Shown piece by piece: positions 61,416 to 64,000 of a stretch of DNA of 64,000 nucleotides. How positions within the stretch are numbered: the stretch's first letter is position 1; every line of letters starts with the position of its first letter. This stretch comes from Symbiodinium natans. Taxonomy: Eukaryota; Sar; Dinophyceae; Suessiales; Symbiodiniaceae. The notes beneath the pieces were generated by a model that was not told the origin of the DNA, searched no databases, and worked only from the letters and a program-made list of their open reading frames with translations. Location: positions 97,501 through 161,500 of the forward strand of contig CAJNDS010002540.1 in NCBI GenBank assembly GCA_905221605.1, in the 5' to 3' direction. A program made the position numbers and the translations under genes.

Positions 61416-62741
61416 CGCTCGACGGTCACGAAACAACTTCTCCCATCAGCCCAAGCATCTGAATCTTCCTAGCGATGTCCTTCGGCTGGTCGCCAGTTGG
61501 CACCTTGGCACAGGGGAGCTTCCTGGCTGTTAAGTCCCACCAAAACCCATTTGAACTCCTTTTTGACCTCCTTAGGCAGAGCCTTGGTAAGCCCAGGCAA
61601 GTCGACGAGGGTCAAGTCCATGACGGTCGGCGAAAAGATTCTCAGCAGAATCGGCTCCTCACTTACACCACCTCAGAGCGTTTGGGCTAGGTGCCGGAAC
61701 CTGCTGTTCATGATCTTTTGGGTGTTCGGATGCATGCGCCCGTGTCATGCGAAGCATTGAAAAAGAACCGGCATGCTCCAGGCTAGATTGCTAGATCTCT
61801 GGCAAGTAGCGGCTGCCACTACACACGCGAGCTGTTTCCGCTTCGATCTCCCTCCGGACATCGCTGAAGTTGGTGAACCTCCGATAAGGGCAAAAAAACA
61901 AACGGTTTTCTTATAACACTTTCAGATAAGTGCCCTCCGGTTGGATTTTTGCTTGTTTCTTCGGGGGGCACCCGGCCCGCGGCACCTTTGAGTGCGGTGC
62001 TGGAACTCCGCCCACTCTTGCCCCTGGGCTCCGGCAGCTCCTGAGAAAGGGGGTCTTTGCGGTCTTGCGCGCGTCCGCGCGCGTCTTGCGGCGCTCTGAG
62101 GATGTGGTGCTAGTGGGGGGGCGGGGGGGAATTATTGACAAAGCAAGAGAGAAAGAAAGAAATTATTGAGAGAGAGAGAGAGAGTTTGAGTTAGAAAGAG
62201 GCTCAAAGTGAGACGCAAGATAAGGAGCGGGGTAGTGGGGTGTCTCCTGCTTTGCGAACCTGTTGTAGCTGCAAAATCAGAGGCCTGCGGGTGACAATTC
62301 CGGTGCCTCGCGGCAGAAAATCTCTGCCTGGGCATGTGAACGAAATCTGCGGGAAAACTTGGGGTCTCGTGAACAAAAAAAACACGCAGTATGCGTGCGA
62401 GATTGTGCAGACGAGGTATGAAGCCGGGAGGCCCACAAGGCTCTCGAGCACGGAGGTCTTACCCACGGACTGGGACCCCACCACTGCAATGTTTGGCAGG
62501 GAGAGATCTGCCTGGAGTCCTCTCCAGAGTGGGGTTTTGGGCCATGCGAGCGTGATACAGCGTGCACAGATCCAAAGCACACACACACACACACCGACTT
62601 CCTGCAACTTCTGTGATCACACCCATCTTTGACCGCGTGACTTTCAAACTGCGGGAACGCCTCCTTTGGTGGCCCGATTGAGGGGGGCTCTGCCCTATGG
62701 GGGACCCTTTAATTGTCGGAAACTCTCGTAGAGATAGAAGA

Positions 62742-62799
<58 letters not shown>

Positions 62800-62870
62800 G
62801 ACTTGAGAGACCCACCTGCCGAGACCAGGATCTGGTGCAAGGCGTTCAGCACTGCCAAAGGGTCTTTCAT
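52677..62870 (-). CDS. Dynamin-related GTPase (DRP/Vps1 class), 29 exons
   Basis: Exons, minus strand: 62870-62816, 62519-62433, 62327-62260, 62023-61986, 61878-61823, 61671-61583, 61503-61460, 59735-59606, 59399-59290, 58504-58349, 58271-58211, 58149-58096, 57926-57868, 57781-57727, 57595-57527, 57255-57176, 57078-57004, 56927-56888, 56038-55996, 54509-54439, 54329-54291, 54193-54161, 53564-53476, 53368-53334, 53255-53212, 53123-53082, 53017-52970, 52899-52870, 52718-52677 (TGA). They sum to 1842 nt, an exact 613-residue frame. Visible: P-loop GSQSVGKT, switch [19 protein letters not shown], middle domain ([29 protein letters not shown]) and the GTPase effector domain ([25 protein letters not shown]). 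PH and Pro-rich domains are absent, as in Vps1/DRP1/Drp1. Role: GTP-driven membrane scission, at organelles or vesicles. Exon 10 might hide a 42-nt intron. Confidence 0.95.
60461..60600. repeat. Decamer minisatellite (TCTCCCTTTG) x 14
   Basis: Thirteen perfect units and one TATCCCTTTG variant, followed by degenerate units to about 60660. It lies inside the 1.7-kb seventh intron of the dynamin gene, in a CT-rich strand that also carries TTGTTC-type repeats at 60255-60370. Confidence 0.95.
60893..61429 (-). other. Long open frame nested in dynamin intron 7, unidentified
   Basis: A 178-codon minus-strand frame without an ATG at its 5' end (it starts in a GA-rich repeat). From about residue 50 the composition is protein-like: an Arg/Glu helix ([20 protein letters not shown]), then two related Ser/Thr/Gly/Gln-rich repeats of about 40 residues (each beginning EAT.TST and containing SSGLP or SSSLP), then an acidic end ([17 protein letters not shown]). 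It may be an alternative exon, a nested gene, or the remnant of a retroelement polyprotein. No catalytic motif is present. Confidence 0.35.
62743..62802. repeat. (GA)n tract in dynamin intron 1
   Basis: About 60 bases of GA dinucleotide with one interruption, immediately 3' of the first dynamin donor on the minus strand. A (CT)n tract of similar kind lies at 61385-61412 in intron 7. Confidence 0.95.
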
Positions 62871-62970
62871 GGAGGGCACGTCCTCAAAGGATTTCCATCG
62901 CTCTTGAGTCTCGACCGCAAGAAGAACTCTGCAGGAGTATGTGGGTATTCTTGATTCTTCAGGCTGATGG

Positions 62971-63298
62971 CTACGTGACTCTGCGAATCGTTATTTCTTG
63001 CAGAATGTGCGGGATGCGGGAGGGTTCTCTTAAGGTGGGTTCAGGCGCCCACTCGGCCCACTCCTGCGGCTCCGTGAGGGGACCAGGAACTTCAGGAAGT
63101 GCATCCTTCGCATTCGACGTGGATTCTGCGAGATTCAGAAGCCGAATAGAAGCCACGTACATATTGCTTATGTGTGTTTATGCAATGAGTGTATTCATGT
63201 ATATATATATATATGTGTCTATGAAGAGCATGGACCGTGACGCATCCCAAGGTGGCCTCTGCACTCGCTGCTCCACCATCAGGGCGATGAAGCCGTTC
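62971..63298 (-). CDS. 3' terminal exons of an unidentified upstream gene
   Basis: Two minus-strand exons fit: 63298-63244 (AG|G acceptor, GAT|GC donor; NGFIALMVEQRVQRPPWD) and 63105-62971 (AG|G acceptor; starts DALPEVPGPL, ends at TAG 62971-62973). Both have coding-like composition, with a Pro/Glu/Trp-rich tail (PQEWAEWAPEP). The stop lies about 100 bases from the proposed dynamin ATG, typical of tight head-to-tail spacing. Family unknown; the 5' part is not identified and may lie beyond the window. Confidence 0.4.
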
Positions 63299-64000
63299 CT
63301 GTCTCAAAGGGCAAACTTCCAGCACAACTTCTAGCCCAGGGTTGCATGGCCCACTTCGAGGCAAGAGCTCACTGAGACCTTTTGTTGTCAGCTCTGTTTT
63401 CCTTCATTGTACTTTTGTGCTTTTGTGCTGGGTTGCGTTTTTTTTGAGCTACGAAAGCGCAAGCTCTGGGGGGTGCCTTGGCTGCCATTAGGCCTTCGTG
63501 GACTCCTCGCAGGACATTCATGCGCCCGGCGCGTTGCCGGAAGTCCTCGAGGTGCCATCTGAGCCTCTCGGGCTCCCTTTCATGGAGCTAGGATGAGCTA
63601 AGATGAGCGAAGACTGAGCTAAGGTGAGCTAAGGGAGCTATACGAACTTTCTTGATGCTGCTGGTGAGGGGCTTGCAAAGGACGCGGTGGGTTTACGGAA
63701 GAGCTGAGGCAGGAGGCTCGGTGGCTTGTGCAGTGTGCGTCTGTGCATGTGTGTTTGCACGTGCGTGCAGCATGTTGCGGGGGCCATACGGCTATGGCCA
63801 CTTTCACGTGTTCAAAAGGCATGCGGCTGGGTCTTGCAAAAGACCTGCATGGTGGAGCGGTGGCACGGTCTTTCGGCTGCTCAGTCGGCTGGAGACCTCA
63901 CCTTTGGAGATCAATGGCACGCCGGAAAACCCGGAAAGCGAAAGAAACCCAATAGAAGTTTCATGAAGTTTCATGCGCCTGCAGTTTCCGGCAAGACGGT
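63299..64000. other. No supported feature
   Basis: Plus- and minus-strand open frames are short and lack splice or domain support. A short motif GAGCTAAGATGAGCTAAG-like repeat occurs near 63587-63640. Probably intron or intergenic sequence of the gene ending at 62971. Confidence 0.4.

Overview
The window looks like nuclear DNA of a photosynthetic dinoflagellate, probably close to Symbiodiniaceae. Four things support this: a class I fructose-bisphosphate aldolase with a signal-plus-transit presequence; a relict trans-spliced-leader sequence just 5' of that intronless gene; introns that start with GC or GA at least as often as GT and end in AG|G; and a single-domain, EF-hand voltage-gated channel of the dinoflagellate type. 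All confidently identified genes are on the minus strand, head to tail.

Layout, low to high coordinate. 0-2.3 kb: (TTC)n and (GAA)n tracts and two candidate 3'-terminal exons (minus). 3.07-8.8 kb: a spliced voltage-gated cation channel with C-terminal EF-hands, including a 15-nt microexon; a membrane-rich exon at 9.8-10.0 kb may be its 5' continuation. 10.47-11.93 kb: the aldolase, a truncated duplicate of its tail, and the relict leader. 12.86-33 kb: six near-identical copies of a two-exon gene for a secreted threonine-tract, cysteine-containing protein. Copy 1 stands alone, then 8.7 kb of degenerate repeats, then copies 2-6 in direct tandem (units of 2133, 2131, 1983 and 1983 bp, then a terminal copy). 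33-48 kb: duplicated repeat-derived flank, minisatellites and two candidate plus-strand exons; no confident gene. 48.36-50.11 kb: an unidentified seven-exon gene reconstructed from splice phases. 50.95-52.06 kb: an intronless METTL21-type methyltransferase. 52.68-62.87 kb: a complete dynamin-related GTPase that I could assemble exon by exon into 29 exons and a 613-residue frame. 62.97-63.30 kb: the 3' end of another minus-strand gene.

The genes do not form a pathway. They share architecture: one transcriptional direction, short spacers, and either many tiny exons (dynamin, channel) or none (aldolase, methyltransferase). The latter fits re-insertion of processed mRNA, directly supported for the aldolase. 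The most unusual content is the homogenised secreted-protein array and the relaxed splice code. All exon boundaries were deduced by hand from frame, family homology and AG|G sites; transcript data would settle them.
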